Source: Verrucomicrobiales bacterium (GTDB lineage: Bacteria; Verrucomicrobiota; Verrucomicrobiia; Verrucomicrobiales; V1-33). Taken from it: a stretch of DNA of 6,647 nucleotides. Shown here in pieces: positions 1-6,590 of this stretch. Positions within the stretch are counted from its first letter, which is position 1. Every line of letters starts with the position of its first letter. A program made the position numbers and the translations under genes. Under the pieces are notes generated by a model. That model ran no database searches, had not been told where the DNA came from, and worked only from the letters and a program-made list of their open reading frames with translations. Location: assembly GCA_023253575.1 (NCBI GenBank), contig JALRGB010000205.1, positions 1 to 6,647 on the forward strand. The letters are read 5' to 3'.

Positions 1-147
1 GCTGGCCTTCGAGCCGTCTCACATTTTTTCCACGCAGAAATCGCAATCCCCCTCAGACCCATGAAGGATCCATCAACGCAGCAGGCGATGACCCTGCCGA
101 TGAAGACGAAGGTCTCGAATACCTTGAAGGCCCAAGTCGAAAAATAA
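1..147 (+). CDS. Possible 3' end of an upstream gene (partial, strand uncertain)
   Basis: Reading from base 1, the + strand is open for 48 codons and stops at TAA 145-147. The last 20 or so residues, ending KVSNTLKAQVEK, look like an ordinary amphipathic C-terminal helix. GC at third codon positions is high from base 61 onward, which is why I favour this frame. I recognise no family. The evidence is weak: another + frame is open to TGA 225-227, and a - strand frame is open from 407 down to the left edge with GC-rich third positions at the same bases. An internal ATG at 61-63 could also begin a 28-codon ORF, but no Shine-Dalgarno sequence precedes it. Flanking sequence to the left would settle the matter. 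Confidence 0.3.
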   Translation, partial: AGLRAVSHFFHAEIAIPLRPMKDPSTQQAMTLPMKTKVSNTLKAQVEK

Positions 148-227
148 TCGCCGAGCGCGAGCTTTCGGTCGCCGCTAGTACGCCGCAGTGGACTTGGCGG
201 CCTGTTGCCGAGCGGCGTGGCTGGTGA

Positions 228-275
228 GGGGCTGGTCGAGGGGCTGGTCGAGGGGCTAGTCGAGGGGCTAGTCGA
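228..275 (+). repeat. 12-bp tandem repeat, 4 units (GGGGCTGGTCGA / GGGGCTAGTCGA)
   Basis: Four head-to-tail 12-bp units lie at 228-239, 240-251, 252-263 and 264-275. The first two are GGGGCTGGTCGA and the last two GGGGCTAGTCGA, differing by one G-to-A change. A degenerate partial copy (GGCTGGTGA) precedes the array and a fifth G run (276-280) follows it. The pairing of the two variants suggests duplication of neighbouring units by slippage. Each unit contributes a GGGG run separated by 8 bases, so the + strand has five evenly spaced G runs. The unit length is a multiple of three, so every reading frame gives a periodic peptide and the repeat does not show which strand, if either, is coding. 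Confidence 0.9.
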
Positions 276-338
276 GGGGGCTCCCTTGTGGTCCTCTGGA
301 GCCCTCTGCGGTCGCACTGGTGGGCACGCAGGTTGGCC

Positions 339-374
339 GCCGTGGGGGGCGCCGTGGGGGTCGCCGTGGGGGGC
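339..374 (+). repeat. 12-bp tandem repeat, 3 units (GCCGTGGGGGGC)
   Basis: Three adjacent 12-bp units lie at 339-350, 351-362 and 363-374. Units one and three are GCCGTGGGGGGC and the middle one is GCCGTGGGGGTC. A GCT triplet run and another GGGG follow (374-387). G runs of 6, 5, 6 and 4 are separated by loops of 6, 7 and 10 bases, close to a G-quadruplex pattern on the strand that matches the prs transcript. The unit differs from the array at 228-275, but the period is the same, so this short stretch seems prone to 12-bp slippage. Confidence 0.85.
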
Positions 375-478
375 GCTGCTGCTGGGGAGGGCGTTGGCCT
401 GAGTTTCTCATTTTGGCGGTGGTGATGGTCGTTGTTTGGGGGGTATTTTCCGATGATGCGGAGGATGTTGGCGTTTTG

Positions 479-495
479 ATCAATTTTCTATTGAT
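479..495. promoter_or_regulatory. Small inverted repeat upstream of prs (operator-like)
   Basis: ATCAAT (479-484) and ATTGAT (490-495) form a perfect 6-bp inverted repeat around TTTCT. The left arm also lies in the 8-bp palindrome TTGATCAA (476-483). It sits about 60 bases before the prs start, in the least G-rich part of the leader. It could be a regulator site or a chance feature of an AT-rich promoter; an RNA hairpin from it would be weak. No known operator consensus was matched. Confidence 0.2.
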
Positions 496-556
496 GGTGC
501 GATGATGAGGGTTTGCGCTTGCAACCGGGCCGTCACGCCGCTTCTCTCGGTGGACC

Positions 557-1507
557 ATGCGCGCGCCTTTTTCGGAGCTGAGGATTCTCAGCGGCAATGC
601 CCACCCACATCTTGCTGAGCGCATCTGCTCGGCTATTGGTGTGAAGCGGGGTGATGCCACCGTCACGACATTTCCTGACGGAGAATCATTTGTGAAGATC
701 AACGAGAACGTTCGCGGCTGCGATGTGTTTCTCGTGCAACCAACCTGTCCGCCGACCAACAATCATTTGATGGAGTTGTTGATTATGGTGGATGCGGCGC
801 GCCGGGCCAGTGCGGGCCGGATCAATGCGGTGATTCCGTTTTTCGGATATGCGCGGCAGGACCGAAAAGACCAGCCTCGGGTACCGATTACGGCCAAGCT
901 TGTGGCTAATTTATTGACGGCGGCCGGAGTGGACCGGGTGTTAGCGGTGGATCTGCATGCGGCGCAGATACAGGGGTTTTTCGACATCCCGGTGGATCAT
1001 TTGTATGCGGCGCCGGTTTTGTTGAAGTATTTGCGTGGCAAGGGGTTGGGCGGGGCAAATTCGGTGGTGGTTTCGCCGGATGTGGGGGGTATCAAGATGA
1101 GTGATGCGTATGCCCGCGCGCTGGACTGCCCGCTGGCCATCGTCGCCAAGCGTCGTATTTCCGCGACGGTGGTGGAAGCTCATACGCTTATCGGGGAAGT
1201 GGAGGGCAAAGATGTGCTCATCGTGGATGACCTGACCGAAACCGCCGGCACTATCACCGCCGCGGCCAATCTGTTGAAAGAAAAAGGGGCGCGCAGCGTG
1301 CGCGCGGCCGTCAGCCATGGAGTGCTGGGAGAACTTGGCCAGAAGCGTTTGCAGGAGTCTGAGTCCATCGAGGAGCTGATTTGCACGGACAGCGTGCCTC
1401 AAGCCTGTGGGCCGCGGGTCACTACCCTCAGTATCGCCGGGTTGCTGGCTGAAGCCATCAAACGCATTCACGCCGGCGATTCCGTAACCTCATTGTTTGA
1501 GGTTTAA
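557..1507 (+). CDS. prs: Ribose-phosphate pyrophosphokinase (PRPP synthetase)
   Basis: This enzyme transfers pyrophosphate from ATP to ribose 5-phosphate, giving PRPP for nucleotide, histidine, tryptophan and NAD synthesis in the cytoplasm. The 316-residue product matches the usual length of about 315. Family landmarks appear in order: LSGNAHPHLAERI (11-23), FPDGE (39-43), the ATP-contacting GYARQDRK (97-104), VDLHA with H134 (131-135), SPDVGG (173-178), the KRR of the catalytic loop (198-200), the PRPP-binding loop VDDLTETAGT (223-232) and the C-terminus SVTSLF. E228 replaces the aspartate found at this loop position in E. coli. ATG 557 is chosen because the frame is open only from 509 and holds no other start. 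The purine stretch GGTGGA (549-554) is too close for a good ribosome binding site. It converges on the large minus-strand gene, so it is probably transcribed alone or from the left. Confidence 0.97.
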   Translation: MRAPFSELRILSGNAHPHLAERICSAIGVKRGDATVTTFPDGESFVKINENVRGCDVFLVQPTCPPTNNHLMELLIMVDAARRASAGRINAVIPFFGYARQDRKDQPRVPITAKLVANLLTAAGVDRVLAVDLHAAQIQGFFDIPVDHLYAAPVLLKYLRGKGLGGANSVVVSPDVGGIKMSDAYARALDCPLAIVAKRRISATVVEAHTLIGEVEGKDVLIVDDLTETAGTITAAANLLKEKGARSVRAAVSHGVLGELGQKRLQESESIEELICTDSVPQACGPRVTTLSIAGLLAEAIKRIHAGDSVTSLFEV

Positions 1508-1561
1508 GATCGGGGCCGTTGCGCCCAGGCTGGGAATAACCGGTGGGCGGGTTTTCGTGGA

Positions 1562-1584
1562 GCCGCGGCCGGTTGGGCTGCGGC
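1562..1584. terminator. GC-rich hairpin between convergent genes, without U-tract
   Basis: GCCGCGGCC (1562-1570) pairs with GGCTGCGGC (1576-1584) over nine positions, with one G-U wobble, around the loop GGTTG. It lies 54 bases after the prs stop and, on the other strand, 27 bases after the stop of the large gene, so it could serve both. Neither side has a T run, so it is not a canonical intrinsic terminator. A U-less or Rho-assisted terminator, or a 3' end stabiliser, is more likely. Confidence 0.45.
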
Positions 1585-1611
1585 GCAGGGAGGTTGCAGG
1601 GAGCGCGCCGA

Positions 1612-4600
1612 TCATCGACGCCGGGCCTCGTACTGTCCTTCGATTTTCAGGATATCGCCGTCGAGGATATGGACGAGCCCACCTTCCACCACGATGGAAG
1701 TCTCGGTTTTCGAGAGGCATCGTTTTTTCCAGACCACGGTATCCCCGTGGCGCAGAGTGCAGTATCCGGACGCGCTGATGTCGCGCGCGTGTTCGCCATA
1801 GACCCATGTGCCCACGATCGGGTGGCCTTCGAGGCTGACAGGTTCTAGGGCTGGTGGTTGCAGCGACTCGAGGCTGACTTCTGGCTGGGCGGCGGATGGC
1901 AGCCGGCGGAGCCGCAGGTTGCGGAATTCGACAGGCGCGCCTTCCGACTCGAGGCAGAGGAAACCGAAGGCGGGCGAGATGCCGTCGCCGCCTGAAACCT
2001 CTTCACCATTGACCCAGAGCCTGACCTCGCCATCGACGGCGCGGACGTAATAATGGTTCCATTCATTCGTTCCCTTGGTGGTTTCTTTTGAGGGAAAGCT
2101 GCGGCGCCCGTCTGGTGCCACTGGCGGGAACGGTCTCATTTCCACCGGGCCCACGGGAAAGACGTCGCCATGGCTGGTGAACCAGTCGGCGGGTTTGTTA
2201 TATTGTTTCGTATAGACTTCGGCATAACCGAGATCGAGCACTTGAACCTCAATGCCATGGGGCAGGCTGCCCTGACCGGCGGCTAGGCTGGCGATGCTGG
2301 ACGGGGTGGCCCAGACAAAGACCCCGGAGTTTCCGCCTTTTTCTTTGTGCATCCATTCGCAAAGGAGCTCGAAATTGACGAGCGGCTCGCGGTAGCGGAT
2401 GACGCCGGTGGGAGTGCCGGTGCAAAAGGCATGGCCGCCCTGCCAGCGCCATGTGTCATCGTGGCAGTTGACGTTGGCAAAGTCTTCGCCGGTGAGGACT
2501 TGCCATCCGGCGGTGGTGCCGTCGGGCGGGGACTTGGCATCTCCGGCGGGTGCGGCCATGGCCACCGGCCGGCTTCCTAGAGACTTCAGAAATTCCGCGA
2601 TGTCCCGCACATTCTGGTCGCTTAACCCCATCTCGGAAGCGGATGGCATGAGCGATTCTTTGAGCTGCTGCACATCGGCACCGGAGCTGCGGAAATTGAT
2701 TTTCTTGGTTCCGCCGCCCATTATTTTGAGTTTCAGCGAGCCGGCGTGCCAGCTGTAATTGGTCATCAATCCTTCCATGACGTGATCGCCGCTCGTGAGG
2801 CGAACCGGTCGGTCGTAGCCATGGGCCAGCCGGGCATCGGGATGAACGATTTCCTCGATGATGGCCTCGATAGTGCGTTCGCCGCCCCAGCCGGTCAGTT
2901 CCGGCCCGAAAGCGACTCCCTGACCGTCGATTTTGTGGCAAATGTAACATTTGGCGGCCAGTTCCCGCCCGTGTGCGGCATTTCCGGCCAGGGCGGCAAT
3001 GGTGGCGGGTGCGGAGACGGTGGTGGTATCGCCCAGTGATGCGGGCACGCGGAGCGAGGTCGTTACGGCTTCGCCTTGCAGGTCGTTGAGGTCTTTGGCG
3101 ATGATTTCCTCGATGGTGATCTGGTAGTCTTCGCGGGCGAATTCGGGTCGGGCGGCGAGTGTTTCGAGGCGGGTTTTGCGGTCGAGGCGATCGGTTTCGT
3201 TGCGAAAGCTGGCGAAGGCCATGGCGAGGTGCCGGAATTCGTCGATGGGAGGTTTTTGGGTGTGGATGCAGGTCTCGAGGGCGGCGATGGCCTCTGGGGT
3301 GTGCAGTCTCCAGGCGAGGTTTTTAGCGGTTTTGGTCCAGGCGGCTGGCGGGCCGTAGGGGGCGGCCACCAGATCGTCATAGACGGCAGTTTCTTTGCCG
3401 GTGGCGGCGATGCCAATGGCTTCGAGGTAATAACGGTCGTGACCGTCGTAGCCGGCGAACAAGGGGGCGAGAATGTCCGCGCAGGCGGTGTAGGGGATGT
3501 CGCGGAGCGAAAGGGCCACCTCCCGCCGCACGGCGGCTGATGGGGACGAAGCTAATGTTTTGGCGCGCTCGAGGAGGTCGGCGGCTCCGGCTAGGCGCAG
3601 TGCGCGGTAGGCGGTGATTTGAATCTGTGGATCGGCGTGGGACAAAAACGGAGTCACAGCGGACTGCCCCTCCGCGCCCAGTTGCGCCAGCACCCAGAGC
3701 AGGCGGGCGGTGAGGAGCGGGTTGGTCGAGGCGGCGGCCAGCGCTGCGGTGGCGGGTGGAACCACCGCCGAGCCGCCGGCGGCCAAAAGACTGGCGGCAT
3801 GGGAGCGGACGTTGACCGCGGGGTTTTGCAGTGCCTTGAGCTGGCCCTCGATGGTGGTAAAGTCGACCGGCGGGCGGGTGAGTGCGGGTGCGCCTTTGCG
3901 GGTGAGGCGGTAGATGGTGCCGCTGACCTGATTGGTGACGCGGCTGGTGTCGTTGTAAAAATCGCTAAGAAAAAGCGAGCCATCGGTTCCGAGTACGAGA
4001 TCTGTGGGCAGGAAGAACTGGCCTTTTTCTTCTTTTTTCAGGGAAACGAACGGGCGGTGTGGGCCCATGTTGATGGCTGAAGCGGCTGCCTGCGGGGTGC
4101 AGGCCATGATTTCTTTGCGGACCATGCAGGCCACGAGGTAAGTGCCGGCGAGGCCGAGGGTATTATCTTCGATGAAGACGTTACCTGTAGGTGAACCGGC
4201 GCCGTACACGGTACCGGGCGGGCAGGCGCCGGGATAATTTTCGCGCCAGTGTGAGCGTGAGAAGCGGAGGTCTTGATTCCATCCGCTGGGTTCTTCCCAT
4301 GTTTTTGCGACTTCTTCCCACGAGCGGCTGCCGTCGCGCAAGTCGGAGTACCCCATGTTGCCATGTTCCATGACCCAGGACGAGCGGGCGTGGGCGGGGT
4401 CGTCATTGTCGCTTTGCAGAACGTCGCCATACGCCGTCACAGCCATATCGTGCGGATTGCGCATGTTGTGGGCCGTCACGGCCAGCCCGGTTCCATCCGG
4501 GTTGATCCGCATCGTCGCTCCTCCGACATAGACATGGCCGTCGGAACTCGGCCGGCCGACCGATTCCGGATAGCCGTAATAACACCCCGATAGAAAATGC

Positions 4601-5226
4601 CGGCCATCTTTCGTGCGCAGGTCAGCTCCACAGTTGCCATACGAAAAATGCCACTGCCCGCTCGGCGCCCCTACCACTGCGTGCAGCGTGTGATCATGAT
4701 TGGGGTTTTGGAAACCCGTCAAAAAGACCTCGCGGGTGTCAATCGTAGGATCAAAGACCGCATTCCGGTCGACGTCCGTGTAGACAATGATCGAAGGGGT
4801 CGCTGAGAGGACGATGCGGTTGTCAAATACGGCAATTCCCAGTGGGGCATGGCGTATTTCCTTTTCCGTCACAAAGACATGTGATGAATCGGCTGCGCCG
4901 TCGCCGTCTCGGTCTTCGAGGACCATGATCGACCGCCCTGCTTCAATGACCCGGCCGCGGTTGTAATCAATTCCCTCCGTCACCCAGAGCCGCCCGGTCG
5001 CATCGCAGTCCATGGCCACCGGCGAAAAAACCATGGGCGATTGCGCCCAGACCTCGATCTGAAACCCCTCGGGAATGTCAAAAGCGGTGACGGGCACGCC
5101 TTCGACCGGTCTTTTTTCGAGGGCAAATGATTCACGATCTGGAGCGGCCAGCGTGTGGGTGAGGGCGCTGGCACCGATCATCAAAGTGATGCCGAGCCGG
5201 GGAACAAGGTGATGCGGATGGGTCAT
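1612..5226 (-). CDS. Secreted PVC-type multidomain haem protein: TIGR02604-like propeller, HEAT-like repeats, cytochrome c (CxxCH), DUF1080 / 3-keto-disaccharide hydrolase
   Basis: The product has 1204 residues. Residues 1-28 form a signal peptide ending near LAA, so it acts in the periplasm or outside. Residues 50-442 resemble the Piru/Ver N-terminal 'membrane-bound dehydrogenase' propeller: IPEGFQIEVWAQ, LEDRDGDGAADS (103-114), the histidine cluster HDHTLH (177-182) and RNPHDM (256-261). Residues 455-700 are alanine/leucine-rich helical HEAT-like repeats. Residues 745-885 are a cytochrome c module with haem motif CYICH (760-764) and likely distal ligand M860 in SLMP. Residues 906-1110 are DUF1080, with GNSGVFVW (965-972), GIEVQVLD (991-998) and WVNGEEV (1071-1077). 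Residues 1136-1204 are an extra tail I cannot assign. ATG 5226 is chosen because it starts the signal peptide directly. ATG 5250 is eight residues upstream and possible; the frame stays open to 5379 but would overlap the upstream gene. None of these starts has a Shine-Dalgarno sequence. Likely role, inferred: glycoside oxidation coupled to cleavage. The substrate is unknown. Confidence 0.93.
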   Translation of the reverse strand: MTHPHHLVPRLGITLMIGASALTHTLAAPDRESFALEKRPVEGVPVTAFDIPEGFQIEVWAQSPMVFSPVAMDCDATGRLWVTEGIDYNRGRVIEAGRSIMVLEDRDGDGAADSSHVFVTEKEIRHAPLGIAVFDNRIVLSATPSIIVYTDVDRNAVFDPTIDTREVFLTGFQNPNHDHTLHAVVGAPSGQWHFSYGNCGADLRTKDGRHFLSGCYYGYPESVGRPSSDGHVYVGGATMRINPDGTGLAVTAHNMRNPHDMAVTAYGDVLQSDNDDPAHARSSWVMEHGNMGYSDLRDGSRSWEEVAKTWEEPSGWNQDLRFSRSHWRENYPGACPPGTVYGAGSPTGNVFIEDNTLGLAGTYLVACMVRKEIMACTPQAAASAINMGPHRPFVSLKKEEKGQFFLPTDLVLGTDGSLFLSDFYNDTSRVTNQVSGTIYRLTRKGAPALTRPPVDFTTIEGQLKALQNPAVNVRSHAASLLAAGGSAVVPPATAALAAASTNPLLTARLLWVLAQLGAEGQSAVTPFLSHADPQIQITAYRALRLAGAADLLERAKTLASSPSAAVRREVALSLRDIPYTACADILAPLFAGYDGHDRYYLEAIGIAATGKETAVYDDLVAAPYGPPAAWTKTAKNLAWRLHTPEAIAALETCIHTQKPPIDEFRHLAMAFASFRNETDRLDRKTRLETLAARPEFAREDYQITIEEIIAKDLNDLQGEAVTTSLRVPASLGDTTTVSAPATIAALAGNAAHGRELAAKCYICHKIDGQGVAFGPELTGWGGERTIEAIIEEIVHPDARLAHGYDRPVRLTSGDHVMEGLMTNYSWHAGSLKLKIMGGGTKKINFRSSGADVQQLKESLMPSASEMGLSDQNVRDIAEFLKSLGSRPVAMAAPAGDAKSPPDGTTAGWQVLTGEDFANVNCHDDTWRWQGGHAFCTGTPTGVIRYREPLVNFELLCEWMHKEKGGNSGVFVWATPSSIASLAAGQGSLPHGIEVQVLDLGYAEVYTKQYNKPADWFTSHGDVFPVGPVEMRPFPPVAPDGRRSFPSKETTKGTNEWNHYYVRAVDGEVRLWVNGEEVSGGDGISPAFGFLCLESEGAPVEFRNLRLRRLPSAAQPEVSLESLQPPALEPVSLEGHPIVGTWVYGEHARDISASGYCTLRHGDTVVWKKRCLSKTETSIVVEGGLVHILDGDILKIEGQYEARRR

Positions 5227-5332
5227 GTCAGGCGCTGGTGAGTCACGCATCCTAGTCAGCAGTGAGGCGCGCCGCAAACGCCCATCCTTCCTCCATGCCT
5301 GAGGAGAAGGACGGGGAACCCACCATGGCCAC

Positions 5333-6343
5333 TCAACGACCGCCCAGCTTCCGGAAGGCGGAAAACCAAAATCGCTCACCCTGACCGTCGACTTGCGTCA
5401 GGTGCCAGTCGCGGGAGAAGAAAAGCGGATGTCCGTCGGTCGGGTCGAAGAGCAGACTGGTCACGTGGTCGGCCGCTAGAGATTCTTTCATGTAAGTGAA
5501 ATACCCCTCTAGGGTCATGATGATGTGGTCTGACGCGGGTGCTCCGCCGGCGATGACGGTGGCCTGTCCATTTTCGACCCGCACGCGTCCATTCCATTCA
5601 TATCGAGCTGTTTGATATTTGAGATCAAATTCGCAGGTGGCCACTTGGGCGCGCTCCCATTGTTGTTCGCTGGCGGCTCTTAGGGCCTCGGGGTTTTCGG
5701 GCAGGCTGAGATTGGTGAACCTCCATTCTTCGTCGGCGATGAGTTCATTATAATCGACATATGCTTTTTCCGGGTAGCCCATGGACGGGTGGTAGCGGAC
5801 GGTCATGGCATACGCATCGTCATCGATAGCCCTTTGCAAGCGGTCGAACAAATCGTCTATCGTTTGTAGTCCCCAGGCAAAACCGGGCCATTCCGGCGGC
5901 AGTAGCGATGTTGATTCCGCGATTTTGCCGTTTTTGACAAGGATGAGGTCGTCAGTGAGAAAAAATGCCGCGTCGGTTTGGTGGCGGTATTGGTAGAGCG
6001 CCAGTCCGGTGGCGATCCAACGCGCGCGGGCTTGATCGATGGCTTCCTGTCGAGTGGCCGGTGGCTTTTGCGCTGCACGGAACAAACGTTGGCGAGTAGG
6101 GGCCTCCGACACGGCTTCCGAGAAAGGCAGATCCTGCAGATCAATTAGATCCCGCCAGTGGGATCCATCATAAGAATCCTGCAATACCCATCCTCTAGGA
6201 GCGACCCCGCCTTCGACGACAATGGTCACGCGGTCCCCGGACGGCGACACTCTCAATTCCGGAGCAGCCACGGCCTCCATCGCGAAACCCAGCCAGCACA
6301 CCCACCCACACCCGAAGGTCAAAAATTTTGCAGGATAGGACAT
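5333..6343 (-). CDS. Exported protein with DUF6174 domain, apparently duplicated
   Basis: The product has 336 residues and unknown function. Residues 1-27 look like a signal peptide (one Lys, hydrophobic FLTFGCGWVCWLGF, ending AVAA). Residues 30-90 form a beta-rich segment ending QRLFRA, like the sandwich pieces common in verrucomicrobial exported proteins. Residues 102-215 fit DUF6174: ALYQYRHQ, VKNGKI, TIDDLFDRLQRAID, YHPSMGYPEKAYVDYNELIA (184-203) and DEEW. Residues 222-333 look like a second, diverged unit: CEFDLKYQ, VENGQATVI, a helix YFTYMKESLAADH and FDPTDGHPLFFSRD. ATG 6343 is preferred over the in-frame GTG 6358 because AGGTGA lies 11 bases before it, while the GTG has no ribosome binding site. 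The stop is 106 bases before the start of the large haem protein gene on the same strand, so the two may be co-transcribed. In this reading of the family, DUF6174 proteins are often lipoprotein-like, but no lipobox is clear here. Confidence 0.85.
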   Translation of the reverse strand: MSYPAKFLTFGCGWVCWLGFAMEAVAAPELRVSPSGDRVTIVVEGGVAPRGWVLQDSYDGSHWRDLIDLQDLPFSEAVSEAPTRQRLFRAAQKPPATRQEAIDQARARWIATGLALYQYRHQTDAAFFLTDDLILVKNGKIAESTSLLPPEWPGFAWGLQTIDDLFDRLQRAIDDDAYAMTVRYHPSMGYPEKAYVDYNELIADEEWRFTNLSLPENPEALRAASEQQWERAQVATCEFDLKYQTARYEWNGRVRVENGQATVIAGGAPASDHIIMTLEGYFTYMKESLAADHVTSLLFDPTDGHPLFFSRDWHLTQVDGQGERFWFSAFRKLGGR

Positions 6344-6354
6344 CTTGCTGATTT

Positions 6355-6360
6355 TCACCT
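6355..6360 (-). promoter_or_regulatory. Ribosome binding site AGGTGA that decides the start at 6343
   Basis: On the minus strand AGGTGA is followed by 11 bases and then ATG (6343-6341). The alternative GTG start (6358-6356) lies inside this motif, so the two starts exclude each other's use of it. The spacing is a little long, so support is moderate. Confidence 0.4.
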
Positions 6361-6527
6361 ATTTCGATCGAAGAACAACTGTTTTCAGCCACACAAAAAC
6401 CTGTGACGACGAGCGGTGGCGGCGGTGTGGAATGGCAGAATGGGCGGCATGGCGGAGATCAGAATTCTAGGCGGTCTGGATGGTGGTGGTAAAGACGGTT
6501 GCTGCGGGCGGGATTGTCCGCATGTAT

Positions 6528-6534
6528 AAGGAGG
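6528..6534 (+). promoter_or_regulatory. Strong Shine-Dalgarno-like AAGGAGG ahead of cimA
   Basis: AAGGAGG is the best anti-16S match in the window, but it lies 56 bases before the ATG at 6591, too far to serve it directly. An in-frame GTG at 6546 lies 11 bases after it and a TTG at 6549 lies 14 bases after it. Either would add a leader of about 15 residues to CimA. TATAAG (6525-6530) overlaps the motif and could instead be a -10 element, but no -35 at normal spacing was seen (TTGCTG at 6499-6504 is 20 bases away). Confidence 0.35.
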
Positions 6535-6590
6535 CTCTTTCACTGGTGTTGATCCGCCTTTCGGGGTGGTGCGCCATTTTTTCTGCATCC

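Larger units (their letters stand above)
148..556. other. Gene-poor region with two G-rich tandem repeat arrays, upstream of prs
   Basis: About 409 bases lie between the possible upstream gene end and prs. Short ORFs occur in several frames, but their peptides (EGLV, RGG or PSTS repeats) simply translate the 12-bp repeats, and their starts are TTG or GTG without a ribosome binding site. The left part holds the two arrays annotated separately. A run of six G lies at 438-443. From about 444 the sequence becomes less G-rich and includes an AT-rich stretch near 474-492, the most likely site of the prs promoter. I could not find a convincing -35/-10 pair; TTGGCG at 468-473 has no good partner at normal spacing. 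No tRNA or other RNA gene was recognised. Confidence 0.6.

Noticed and set aside
320..505. Plus-strand GTG-start ORF with RGG repeats followed by a hydrophobic stretch
   Set aside because: The RGG repeats come from the 12-bp array, there is no ribosome binding site, and other frames over the same bases look equally protein-like.
268..762. Minus-strand ORF of 164 codons antisense to the prs start and leader
   Set aside because: It overlaps the well-supported prs coding region, and its C-terminal Arg/Pro repeats merely translate the 12-bp arrays. It has no recognisable domain.
3076..3540. Plus-strand ORFs of 100-150 codons opposite the large gene
   Set aside because: These are antisense shadows in GC-rich coding DNA. 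Their peptides are Gly/Val-rich without motifs, while the minus strand shows clear domains throughout.
5285..5311. Hairpin TCCTTC / GAAGGA in the gap between the two minus-strand genes
   Set aside because: There are only six perfect pairs, an imperfect inner stem and no T run downstream on the minus strand, so it is too weak to call a terminator.
5227..5379. N-terminal extension of the large haem protein up to 5379
   Set aside because: The extension would overlap the end of the DUF6174 gene, is not hydrophobic or conserved-looking, and would bury the signal peptide 51 residues inside the protein.
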